In this document: piece by piece, positions 1 through 6,708 of the stretch
Position numbering within the stretch: position 1 is the first letter of the stretch
Layout: each line of letters starts with the position of its first letter
DNA from: an archaeon
GTDB taxonomy: Archaea; B1Sed10-29; WALL01
DNA: 8,041 nt
Direction: 5' to 3'
NCBI GenBank assembly: GCA_030592525.1
Contig: JAUVIW010000041.1
Span: 1-8,041, forward strand
Notes under the pieces: generated by a model
What the model saw: only the letters and a program-made list of their open reading frames with translations
What the model was told of the DNA's origin: nothing
Database searches by the model: none
Made by a program: the position numbers and the translations under genes

Positions 1-2143
1 CCTTCAGTATCTTAGCCACCTCAACAGAGTCACCCATACCATTCTTCGGTAAAATCTCGTGCTCTTTCTTAAGTGTATCAATAATGCGCGATGCAAGGCG
101 AGTGTACTTATTAGCCGCAAGTAGTGTCACAGACTTAGCCTTCTTTTTCGCGGACTTGGCCCGCTCTTCCTCAATTTGCTTTATCATTTTCTCAGCAAGT
201 CCAGATTGTGATTCCCGGTCATTGAGAACCCCACTGAGCTCGAATGACAAGCCTAGTTTGTCAGGCTCATTGGTCTTACTCAAGTCTGTAATTACTTTCT
301 TGAGATCATCAAACTTCTCAGGCTTCGCTTCCTCAAAGTGATTAAGGTAATTGTCCTTGACATTGTCACTCCACTCACTAACCAGGCCTTCTTCCCCGAT
401 CCGCTTCATGCGATAATCGTGCGCTACCATGAAACGGTCGTGCCTACGGTCCTCTTCCTCTTCTTCGATGTCTTTAGCGTGATCAGGCTCAGAAACTGCA
501 TCCGGCTTAGGAGCTGCATCCGGCTTAGGGGGTGCATCCGGCTTAGGGGCTGCATCAGCTTCAGGCTTTCTTCCACCTTCAGGCTCATCTTCACCCCCTC
601 CAGAAGGCACCTTGCTGAGATCAATAACAAAATCATCAGGAAGGCCACGGTGCCCACCCTCTTCTGGCGGCCTAGTGCCGCCGTTCGCCATTGCGTCCGC
701 ACCACTCTCCTTGTTCATATCCTCAAGCTCTATGCCCTTGCCCTCATTCTCGAGGTGCTTGCGCAGGATATCAATGTTGAACTTGGTGCGGTGGTGGCGC
801 AAGAGCTCGTGCATCTCGTCAACAACACCATTGAACACCCTCTGCTCATTGAATTTCTTCCTCGCGATTTCAGTAGAGCTAATATCGCCAGGTCCCGCCG
901 CGTCTCCACGCGCCTCTAAGCGGTGGAATGTGCTGAGGAAATCAGTATGGTCCCCATCCCACTTCTTAATTAAATCATTAAACAGCATGTCCCTGCCAGA
1001 GTAGTCCCATCCACTCTCAGAAATCTTTTCCTTTACACGCTCATCAGATGTTAAGTTCTGCAGCTCATTGAGCAACGCACTCTTCTTGAACATGTACTTG
1101 TTTCCACCAATCTCAAGTATGTGCCCATCCTCTTCCTTGGTCTCGCCGGCTTTCTTGAGCAGTGCGCCCCACCTGCGATAGGTTTCAGGGTCAACGTGAT
1201 TACTGGATGTCTCAAGCACGGTGGTGTGCAGCATATTCAGCGCATCTTTGCGCTCTTCCCCCCTGAGAGCCTTCAAGCTGTTAAGGGCATTGTTAAGGGC
1301 AACATATCTTCCGCGCAGCTTACCGAAAACTGCTTCGTGGCTACCAGGATTGTTTATGGCCCACCTGTTTATGACTCCCTCGAGATCAGCATGGTCCTGC
1401 TTTGGGATGTAGCCCTTCTTGTCCAAGTCCTTAAGCTTCGCCAAGAACATTTCATCGAACTCTTCAGGCATGTGCTCGCTCGGCTGGAACTCGGATTTGG
1501 ATGAGGATGGGGATCCGTCCTGGGCTTTTTCACCGATGCCTGCAAGGCCGGTATCCTCCGGGACGTCCTGTTCCCCGCCCTCTTCAGGCTCGGGCTGCGA
1601 TGCGGGCGGCTCCTCCTGCGCGAGGTGCTCGTGGCCCGAAGTTGTCTTTCCTGCTGCGAGATTGAACGGCTCAACAGCCGACTCAATATTGGGGCCGTAC
1701 TTGTCCATTACCTCATGGAGCAGGTTAATGTGAGTATCAGAAGTGCCTTCCCTCATGGCCTCCTTGTAAAGTGCCTCCAGCTTACTTCCGCGAACGACCT
1801 CGCCTGTCCGGAGGTGCACGTGCGTAAGGTCAAGCGCCCTCAGGCGCTTTGCCATCTCAGCTTCGGCATTAGTGGCACGGTTCAGCGTGCGCAAGCCAAT
1901 GTCAACGCCAAGGCCAGACTCATCACCATCGATGACGAACCTGTGCCTGAGCCTTAGCAATGCATTCTCATTCGAGATGCGGTGCTTCCAGCGCTTCAGG
2001 TCACGCAACAGGTCGCGTGAATGCGCAACCATGTTACCGAACTTAACCTTGTGCCGCCCAATAAGGATACCCCGCTTGGTATCCCTCATGTGCTCTTTGA
2101 TGTCTTCATGGGAACTTAGAATGGTTTTCTTTTCAGCAGGCAT
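1..2143 (-). CDS. Large hypothetical protein, 3' end beyond the window (at least 714 aa)
   Basis: Reading the minus strand from the ATG at 2143-2141 gives 714 sense codons with no stop up to the window edge, so the C-terminus is missing. I do not recognise the family. The product starts MPAEKKTILSSHEDIKEHMR and is highly charged, probably mostly helical, with no signal peptide or membrane segment, so it is likely cytoplasmic. Residues 1-165 form a first Lys/Arg-rich segment. Residues about 170-215 are a Pro/Glu/Ser linker. Residues about 225-505 form a second helical segment. Residues 526-555 are a hexapeptide repeat linker (units ending PKPDA), followed by a Glu-rich run and a helical C-terminal part containing KKKAK. 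The start is supported by GGGGTTGAT five nucleotides upstream, resembling a Shine-Dalgarno sequence, and by a TATA-like box at 2181-2188. It lies downstream of, and in the same direction as, the methyltransferase-like gene but has its own promoter signals. Large plus-strand frames here are shadows of this gene. Confidence 0.85.
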   Translation of the reverse strand, partial: MPAEKKTILSSHEDIKEHMRDTKRGILIGRHKVKFGNMVAHSRDLLRDLKRWKHRISNENALLRLRHRFVIDGDESGLGVDIGLRTLNRATNAEAEMAKRLRALDLTHVHLRTGEVVRGSKLEALYKEAMREGTSDTHINLLHEVMDKYGPNIESAVEPFNLAAGKTTSGHEHLAQEEPPASQPEPEEGGEQDVPEDTGLAGIGEKAQDGSPSSSKSEFQPSEHMPEEFDEMFLAKLKDLDKKGYIPKQDHADLEGVINRWAINNPGSHEAVFGKLRGRYVALNNALNSLKALRGEERKDALNMLHTTVLETSSNHVDPETYRRWGALLKKAGETKEEDGHILEIGGNKYMFKKSALLNELQNLTSDERVKEKISESGWDYSGRDMLFNDLIKKWDGDHTDFLSTFHRLEARGDAAGPGDISSTEIARKKFNEQRVFNGVVDEMHELLRHHRTKFNIDILRKHLENEGKGIELEDMNKESGADAMANGGTRPPEEGGHRGLPDDFVIDLSKVPSGGGEDEPEGGRKPEADAAPKPDAPPKPDAAPKPDAVSEPDHAKDIEEEEEDRRHDRFMVAHDYRMKRIGEEGLVSEWSDNVKDNYLNHFEEAKPEKFDDLKKVITDLSKTNEPDKLGLSFELSGVLNDRESQSGLAEKMIKQIEEERAKSAKKKAKSVTLLAANKYTRLASRIIDTLKKEHEILPKNGMGDSVEVAKILK
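498..551 (-). repeat. Three tandem 18-bp units encoding (A/P)PKPDA
   Basis: Units lie at 498-515, 516-533 and 534-551. They differ only at the end of the unit: GGAGCT, GGGGGT and GGGGCT after a shared GCATCCGGCTTA. A degenerate fourth copy follows at 552-569. On the coding strand they give three hexapeptides ending PKPDA (residues 532-549), flanked by diverged copies KPEADA and VSEPDH. This is an in-frame Pro/Asp/Ala linker separating the helical middle of the large protein from its Glu-rich C-terminal part. Near-identity at the DNA level suggests recent slippage or duplication. Confidence 0.9.
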
Positions 2144-2148
2144 AACTT

Positions 2149-2157
2149 ATCAACCCC
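2149..2157 (-). promoter_or_regulatory. Shine-Dalgarno-like site of the large hypothetical gene
   Basis: The minus strand reads GGGGTTGAT, then 5 nt, then the ATG at 2143. It matches seven of nine positions of the archaeal ideal GGAGGTGAT. Unlike the leaderless genes elsewhere in the window, this gene seems to have a short leader with a ribosome binding site, which supports the chosen ATG. Confidence 0.5.
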
Positions 2158-2160
2158 GTT

Positions 2161-2179
2161 GTCACTTCGCAGTAGTGAC
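2161..2179. promoter_or_regulatory. Inverted repeat between the TATA-like box and the start of the large gene
   Basis: GTCACT-(7 nt)-AGTGAC is a perfect 6-bp dyad with a TCGCAGT spacer. It lies directly downstream of the TATA-like sequence at 2181-2188 and upstream of the predicted transcript start near 2157. In archaea, a site here is typical of repressors that block RNA polymerase recruitment. If transcription instead starts from the upstream TTAAATAAT box (2202-2210), the dyad would be a hairpin at the 5' end of the leader. The role is inferred; the dyad itself is plain in the sequence. Confidence 0.4.
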
Positions 2180-2180
2180 T

Positions 2181-2188
2181 GATATATT
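2181..2188 (-). promoter_or_regulatory. TATA-like box for the large hypothetical gene
   Basis: The minus strand reads AATATATC within GCAATAATATATC. Its centre is about 27 nt upstream of position 2157, giving a predicted leader of about 14 nt that just contains the Shine-Dalgarno-like site. Weaker A/T-rich alternatives on the same strand lie at 2202-2210 (TTAAATAAT) and about 2233-2244 (GTTATAAATAAG, over the stop of the upstream gene). Confidence 0.45.
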
Positions 2189-2237
2189 ATTGCAACCCGG
2201 ATTATTTAAGGGTAACTATCAGAGAATCATACCTTAT

Positions 2238-3212
2238 TTATAACCCTTTGCCGCTTACCGAAAGCGTCACGGCAAATAGAGGTATATCAGCCGGGATTTC
2301 AAGCATTTGCTTCGTCCTGAACCACGCTTTCTCAAAAAAACCGTCTTTGACATCATATCCAAGCAAATCGAGGGTCGAATAGAGCTCCGATAGCTCCTCG
2401 CGACGCGATAAGACCTTATTTAACTTTTGGGCTGCCGAGAGCTTTTCGAGCACCAGGCTGGACCACCCAGAAAACACAGAGGACATGCTACCGATAAACG
2501 GCTCTAAAAGAGCCTTCTCTGCCATGGAAAACGAGTTCTCGGCATCCAGGAACGGCACAATCGCACCAGAAGGAAGTTTCTTGCTCAATAAGGCGTTTGC
2601 ACCCGAATGCTTCATCGGATGAGGGTATAAAGCAAGGGACGGGTGGTTATTGAGCACCCGAAGCTTTCCCATGGGTGTCCGCGAAATGAAGTGCGAGAAC
2701 CGGTCAGATGCCGCCTTAAGGCCCAAAGAAGCTGCAATTTTCTTGGTTGCCTCTGGCGAAAGGAAATCCAGAAGCAGGATGACTCCATTTGGATTGAGGG
2801 CGGCCTTGGCCTTCTTCAGGAGGTCCTCTGCCTCCACAGGCACAGTGGCCCGCGCGCCTTTTTTGAGCGTGATGCCCGCGATGCTGAGGTATCCCCTCAC
2901 GAGCTTCTCCTGCTCAGGGGATAGGGGGACAATGGAGTTGGCCTTGAGCACGGACAGCTGCCCGCCCTGGTTCACCACGCGGAGTGACCGGAGGCTCTCG
3001 AAGCACTGGACGCAGACCACCACATCATACGCTGCCTTTGCAGACAGGGCCATGGGCTCCTCAAGGCGGTCGAACGCCATGCCATCGAGCGACAGCTCGC
3101 TGGCCCCGGGGCCAACAAGAAGCACGCGTGCAGGCTTCACTTTTTCGAGCCGCTCCTTGAGCACTATGCTGAGCATGGGGCCACAGGACTTGGCGAGCGA
3201 GATTCCGAGCAT
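2238..3212 (-). CDS. Degenerate class I methyltransferase-like protein (324 aa)
   Basis: The fold is suggested by a Rossmann-type order of elements. ARVLLVGPG (about residues 28-36) resembles the SAM-binding strand and glycine loop. AYDVVVCVQCFESL (from about 61) resembles the motif IV strand. LNPNGVILLLDF (about 139-150) resembles the usual 'L.PGG.L.L' strand. The glycine motif is incomplete and no acidic motif II is evident, so catalysis is doubtful. The C-terminal half is helical and not recognised. The frame extends upstream to a TTG at 3263, which would add 17 residues and create a hydrophobic N-terminus (LAFILVTPLFLVMLGISLA), making a membrane-anchored form. I prefer the ATG at 3212 because TTTATATT at 3243-3236 is centred 27.5 nt upstream of it, the leaderless spacing, and because no TATA box sits upstream of the TTG. 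It is divergent from the glycoprotein gene and shares its promoter box. The stop is TAA at 2240-2238. Confidence 0.75.
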   Translation of the reverse strand: MLGISLAKSCGPMLSIVLKERLEKVKPARVLLVGPGASELSLDGMAFDRLEEPMALSAKAAYDVVVCVQCFESLRSLRVVNQGGQLSVLKANSIVPLSPEQEKLVRGYLSIAGITLKKGARATVPVEAEDLLKKAKAALNPNGVILLLDFLSPEATKKIAASLGLKAASDRFSHFISRTPMGKLRVLNNHPSLALYPHPMKHSGANALLSKKLPSGAIVPFLDAENSFSMAEKALLEPFIGSMSSVFSGWSSLVLEKLSAAQKLNKVLSRREELSELYSTLDLLGYDVKDGFFEKAWFRTKQMLEIPADIPLFAVTLSVSGKGL

Positions 3213-3235
3213 AACCAGAAACAAGGGCGTAACCA

Positions 3236-3243
3236 ATATAAAT
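3236..3243. promoter_or_regulatory. Shared bidirectional TATA box, pair 1
   Basis: The octamer reads TTTATATT on the minus strand and AATATAAA on the plus strand. Its centre at 3239.5 is exactly 27.5 nt from the minus-strand ATG at 3212 and 27.5 nt from the plus-strand ATG at 3267. This is the expected position for leaderless archaeal transcription in both directions. No other TATA-like sequence lies at the correct distance for either gene. Confidence 0.65.
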
Positions 3244-3266
3244 GCTAAGCGGTTATCCCACAAAAC

Positions 3267-5729
3267 ATGCGAAGGGCCTTTCTCATCATGCTTTTGCTGC
3301 TAGCCCCGGCGATGGGCGCGGACTGGCTAAACGCAAACATCACTTTCAGCTTCCAGAACGGCTACGAGTTCCTGCACAATGACACCCTAGCCGTAACCGC
3401 CACAATCATTTTGGGCGACAATGTCACGAATATCACGGATTACTCAGTGTACATGTTCACGTCAGACGATGCGTTCACCATCAACGGCACTTATAACGGG
3501 GTCCAAAACGACATATACTACAACAGAACCAACGGCACATCGTTCACAACGAGTGCTTACACACTCAAGGCAGAGGACAATGCCACCGCCGTCCACCTCA
3601 ACATGGATGAGGAGTTCTGCGTCGAGCTCTATGACCAGGGCGGCAACTGGACCATGAACTGCACTGCGATAGGCACGCCCGCACTGAACAGCGTGCAGAT
3701 GAACGCGGTGTGGGACCCACCACTCGACCTCAAGGTCTACGCCGTCGGGCTCACGGACACGAGTGAGAACACAACGTTCCTGAACACCACGGTGTACATC
3801 ACTTATGATGACGCCACGTGCGCAATGGCAACCATATCACACCCCGATGAATACGTGGAGTTCAACGAGACCAGCCTGGCAGGATGCCCGTCGGAATACC
3901 TCATGATTTACACGAACTCCACGACACCGGGCTACACAAAACAAAGGAATGAAAACCTGTACATGATGCGCAACCTAACGGTAAACGCCACGCTCTACAT
4001 TCTCGAACTGTTCGATTACGAGCGTGTGCACCACGAAGTGGAACGCATCATCGGGAACAGCACGATGCGCATCAAGGGCTACGTGCTCTACGACAACGGC
4101 AAGGCGCTCGGCGCAAGCCCCGACGACTCCACTGCGGAAGTGTGGCTTGAGGGGGATGACTTTGCCTCCAAGGTCTCAACAGTGAACACGGGAACCGGGT
4201 ACTTCCAGTTCGACTTCGAGATGCCGGAAAACGAAAGCACTTACACTGTCACTGTCAACGCGTCCGGCGTCCACGGCCTCGAGGGCACCACAACGTGGGA
4301 GGTCGAGGTCAATAACACAAAGCACTACGTGACAAGCGATGCTGACACAGAGGATGTGCGCAGCAAGCTATCGTTTGACTTGGACACGAGTGACAGCCCG
4401 TTGGTGCTGGTGGAAACATGGGACGAGACCATCCTCGGCAACGTCACCTTGAACTGCTCGAACCAGACGACGTGCACGGACTGCGTAAACGAGTCCTGCG
4501 CCAACTGCACCACTGCAGAGATTTGTGTTAATGTATCGGCGGACTCCACGATAATCACCCACTCAAGCGTCACAGTGCACACGAGCGAGAGCAACGCCAC
4601 CTCGGTCACGCTGACAGTCCACAATCTCAACAAGTTCGACGTGTTCGGGAAGGCAACAATTCACAGCGATAACGAGGAGCTATTCATCATAACGCCATCA
4701 ATCCGCGACGGCGTCCCCGACAACGAGATAGCAAACCACACGTTCAGCATACAGGCAAAGGAGTACGCGAAGCCCGGGCGGTACAACGCCACCATCATGT
4801 TTGAAACGTTCTACGGCAATGTTGAGCAGGAGGCATCGATTGTGATTGATGAGGACCCCTGGCCCGCACACAAGGTCACGGTGCGCAGGTACATTGATTA
4901 CTCTGATAACGCAACGGTCTACCTGAAGGTCAAGAACACGAAGACCATCCCAGTGACAGTAAAGATAACAGAGGACATCCCCAAGACAATCATGCCAACG
5001 CTCGAAGGGTACTACAACACTACGGAAGTCACGGATGCAAACAACGTCACCACGAACGTAACAACGGTCAACGAGAACATGACGCAGTACCAGTTCTCGG
5101 AGTTCCCGCACATACTCGACTATGACCCCCGCGTGCAGTGGACCACTGACCTGGTGCCAGGCGGCGAGGACGAGGTATGGTACTCGGCGAACATTTCGGT
5201 GACCCAGGACATGTTCTCGGAACCGGAAACGTTCGTCGACACGCACGGGCTGACAGAATACATACCTGATCCGGATCCAGAGCCGGAACCGGTTGTCAAT
5301 GAGACTGAGCCGCCGGTAACAGTGCCCACCACCAACGAAACCGTAACGCCGCCGCCACCCACGGAACCGGAGGATGACTACACGCTCATCTTGGCATTGA
5401 TATTCGGGCTGCTCACAATGTCCACGGTCACCATCGTGGCCGGAGTCCTGTACTGGAAGAAGGACAAGGAAATAATCCTGTTCGCAAAGAAGCTGAAGTA
5501 CAACATCAGCGGCTTCATCGGTGACTTGAAAGCGGGCCGCCTCAAGGCGCCCTCACAAAAGAAGAAGAAGGATGCGCAGCCTGAGAAGAAAGAAGAGGCC
5601 CCTGTGAAGGAGGCGCCAAAGGAAGAGGCACCGAAGAAGGATGACAAAAAGGGATTGATTGAGACCGCCACTGGGTTTCAGGAAGCCGATTCCTTGGACA
5701 CAATCGGCGAGCAGTCTAAGGACAGGTGA
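3267..5729 (+). CDS. Surface glycoprotein with signal peptide and C-terminal membrane anchor (820 aa)
   Basis: This is a type I membrane protein displayed on the cell surface. Residues 1-17 (MRRAFLIMLLLLAPAMG) are a classic signal peptide. Residues 18-665 are a Thr/Asn-rich, beta-strand-rich ectodomain with more than 35 N-X-S/T sequons, indicating heavy N-glycosylation. Six cysteines cluster at 397-420, and four further cysteines occur earlier. Residues about 445-650 look like two Ig-like domains of the kind repeated in archaeal surface proteins; the second contains VKITEDIPKTI and a PGGEDEVWY turn. Residues 666-704 are a Pro/Glu/Thr stalk (PDPDPEPEP, PPPP). Residues 705-730 are a transmembrane helix, followed by a 90-residue Lys/Glu/Ala/Pro cytoplasmic tail. 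The ATG is leaderless relative to the TATA box at 3236-3243. It is likely an S-layer-like, adhesive or cell-contact protein; no enzyme motif is seen. Its last 52 bp overlap a convergent small gene. Confidence 0.9.
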   Translation: MRRAFLIMLLLLAPAMGADWLNANITFSFQNGYEFLHNDTLAVTATIILGDNVTNITDYSVYMFTSDDAFTINGTYNGVQNDIYYNRTNGTSFTTSAYTLKAEDNATAVHLNMDEEFCVELYDQGGNWTMNCTAIGTPALNSVQMNAVWDPPLDLKVYAVGLTDTSENTTFLNTTVYITYDDATCAMATISHPDEYVEFNETSLAGCPSEYLMIYTNSTTPGYTKQRNENLYMMRNLTVNATLYILELFDYERVHHEVERIIGNSTMRIKGYVLYDNGKALGASPDDSTAEVWLEGDDFASKVSTVNTGTGYFQFDFEMPENESTYTVTVNASGVHGLEGTTTWEVEVNNTKHYVTSDADTEDVRSKLSFDLDTSDSPLVLVETWDETILGNVTLNCSNQTTCTDCVNESCANCTTAEICVNVSADSTIITHSSVTVHTSESNATSVTLTVHNLNKFDVFGKATIHSDNEELFIITPSIRDGVPDNEIANHTFSIQAKEYAKPGRYNATIMFETFYGNVEQEASIVIDEDPWPAHKVTVRRYIDYSDNATVYLKVKNTKTIPVTVKITEDIPKTIMPTLEGYYNTTEVTDANNVTTNVTTVNENMTQYQFSEFPHILDYDPRVQWTTDLVPGGEDEVWYSANISVTQDMFSEPETFVDTHGLTEYIPDPDPEPEPVVNETEPPVTVPTTNETVTPPPPTEPEDDYTLILALIFGLLTMSTVTIVAGVLYWKKDKEIILFAKKLKYNISGFIGDLKAGRLKAPSQKKKKDAQPEKKEEAPVKEAPKEEAPKKDDKKGLIETATGFQEADSLDTIGEQSKDR

Positions 5730-5923
5730 GTGGGGTGTCGGTTGACCCTCTTGTCGTCATCGCCCGAAGGCTCAGGACTCATAGGGCTCCTCATCCACCC
5801 CATGAGCATTCTATACACAGCCCAATAAAAGCTATTCCCCTGCAGCGTACTTCCAGACCAGGAAAACGCTATAAGGAGGAGAAACAGGAAGGTGCCCAGG
5901 GGCACGACGATTTCGGGATCCAT
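5678..5923 (-). CDS. Small single-pass membrane protein (81 aa)
   Basis: The product is not recognised. It starts MDPEIVVPLGTFLF. A hydrophobic helix covers residues about 5-22, a second, weaker aromatic stretch FYWAVYRMLMGWM lies at about 32-44, and the remainder is a polar tail with GDDDKR. It is probably a small integral membrane protein. The frame also contains an ATG at 5956, but the ATG at 5923 is 26.5 nt from the centre of the TATA-like sequence at 5953-5946, matching the leaderless spacing of its divergent neighbour, so I chose it. The last 52 bp overlap, tail to tail, the end of the glycoprotein gene, so its C-terminus reads through sequence also encoding the glycoprotein tail. A competing plus-strand frame (5726-5929) has no hydrophobic segment and no promoter. 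No homologue is known to me. Confidence 0.55.
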   Translation of the reverse strand: MDPEIVVPLGTFLFLLLIAFSWSGSTLQGNSFYWAVYRMLMGWMRSPMSPEPSGDDDKRVNRHPTHLSLDCSPIVSKESAS

Positions 5924-5945
5924 GGCTGAGGCAAGGCGCGCAAAG

Positions 5946-5953
5946 TATAAAAA
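5946..5953. promoter_or_regulatory. Shared bidirectional TATA box, pair 2
   Basis: The octamer reads TATAAAAA on plus and TTTTTATA on minus. Its centre at 5949.5 lies 28.5 nt from the plus ATG at 5978 and 26.5 nt from the minus ATG at 5923. The two ATG codons are 55 bp apart, the same as in pair 1, so both genes can be leaderless from one box. Confidence 0.6.
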
Positions 5954-5977
5954 CATGTTGGGCTTTGTAAGTGGGTC

Positions 5978-6694
5978 ATGGACATACCTATCCTGGGCGG
6001 GTTCGCGATTGATGCGGCAATATTCGCCGTAATACTGCTAACAGCGATAATAGCCGTCGCGATAGTGGCCTGGAAAAGGAGAACAGCCCTCCCGCGCCTT
6101 GCGAAGGCGCTGGAAATGGAGCTTGGGAAGGAGGGCTCGGCCCAGATACTCACAGGCACTTACGCCAATTGCCTTGTTTACATTAGGTGGAGCAGCCGCC
6201 ACGATGAGGGCAAGGTGACATTCCTGTCCACCACAATGAAGCCGTGCGGGTTCCACCTGACCATCACCAAAGAGGATTCACTCGCGAAGGTCGGCGAGCA
6301 CGAAGCTGTTGAAAGCGTCCCGATTGGCGACGACCATTTCGACGGCGCGTTCGCGGTCAGGTGCGGAAGCAGGGAAAAGGCAAAGCAGGTTGTCGGCGAG
6401 GCCGTGCGCGGAAGCATCCAGGCCGCGGGCAGCGTGCTCAAGGAAGGCGAAAGCATTGTCGTCGACAACGACCGCACCACGATAACGCTTGAGAAAAGGT
6501 ATTTGAAGGACGCGAACAGCATCAAAAAGCTTCTTGACGCAATTGTATCGGTTGTGAACAGTGTGCAGGGCGCGCAGGTAAGCGGCGCGCCTGCGGCGCC
6601 ACCAAAAACACCGGCGGCACCAAGTGCGCCAGCAGCACCACGCACTCCAGCACCATCAACCACACCAACACCGCCAACCACACCCAGTGAGTGA
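5978..6694 (+). CDS. Membrane-anchored protein with Pro/Ala/Thr-rich C-terminal tail (238 aa)
   Basis: It starts MDIPILGGFAIDAAIF. A single transmembrane helix covers residues about 8-32, followed by the positive KRR, which places the rest on the cytoplasmic side by the positive-inside rule. Residues about 36-198 form a compact mixed alpha/beta domain. Its element IGDDHFDGAFAVRCGS (about 113-128), followed by a helix and later VVDNDRTTITLEKR, resembles the 'GD..FD..F.VR' pattern seen in uncharacterised membrane proteins such as the DUF3137 type. That link is tentative. Residues about 200-238 are a low-complexity tail of Pro, Ala and Thr with repeated APS/TPA units. No catalytic motif is visible. 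The start is leaderless relative to the TATA box at 5946-5953. The gene stops at TGA 6692-6694, 38 nt before the preferred start of the next gene. It is probably part of the envelope cluster; the function is unknown. Confidence 0.85.
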   Translation: MDIPILGGFAIDAAIFAVILLTAIIAVAIVAWKRRTALPRLAKALEMELGKEGSAQILTGTYANCLVYIRWSSRHDEGKVTFLSTTMKPCGFHLTITKEDSLAKVGEHEAVESVPIGDDHFDGAFAVRCGSREKAKQVVGEAVRGSIQAAGSVLKEGESIVVDNDRTTITLEKRYLKDANSIKKLLDAIVSVVNSVQGAQVSGAPAAPPKTPAAPSAPAAPRTPAPSTTPTPPTTPSE

Positions 6695-6700
6695 ACTGGC

Positions 6701-6708
6701 TTTTTATT
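6701..6708 (+). promoter_or_regulatory. TATA-like box for the 327-aa orphan gene
   Basis: TTTTTATT lies just after the TGA of the preceding gene. Its centre at 6704.5 is 28.5 nt upstream of the ATG at 6733, the same leaderless spacing as in the divergent pairs. The T-run could also serve as a transcription termination signal for the preceding gene. Confidence 0.5.

Noticed and set aside
424..705. Minus-strand 93-codon frame with a PLSRM repeat
   Set aside because: It is the out-of-frame reading of the same 18-bp DNA repeat that encodes PKPDA in the large gene; the repeat is explained by that gene.
84..1957. Several plus-strand frames of 85-193 codons across the left third
   Set aside because: They are shadows of the minus-strand gene, which is open over all 2143 bases. 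Their products have Ser/Arg/Leu-biased compositions typical of antisense frames and no promoter or Shine-Dalgarno sequence.
4698..5246. 182-codon minus-strand frame inside the glycoprotein gene
   Set aside because: Val/Arg/Asp-rich composition is the antisense image of the GC-rich wobble positions of the glycoprotein; no start signals.
5726..5929. 67-codon plus-strand frame starting GTG at the glycoprotein stop
   Set aside because: The product is rich in His, Arg and Pro with no hydrophobic core, the start is GTG, and the opposite strand carries a better supported gene.
6178..6681. 167-codon minus-strand frame opposite the 238-aa membrane protein
   Set aside because: The Gly/Ala/Val-rich N-terminus is the antisense of the Pro/Ala/Thr tail; the plus-strand gene has a leaderless promoter and a sound membrane topology.
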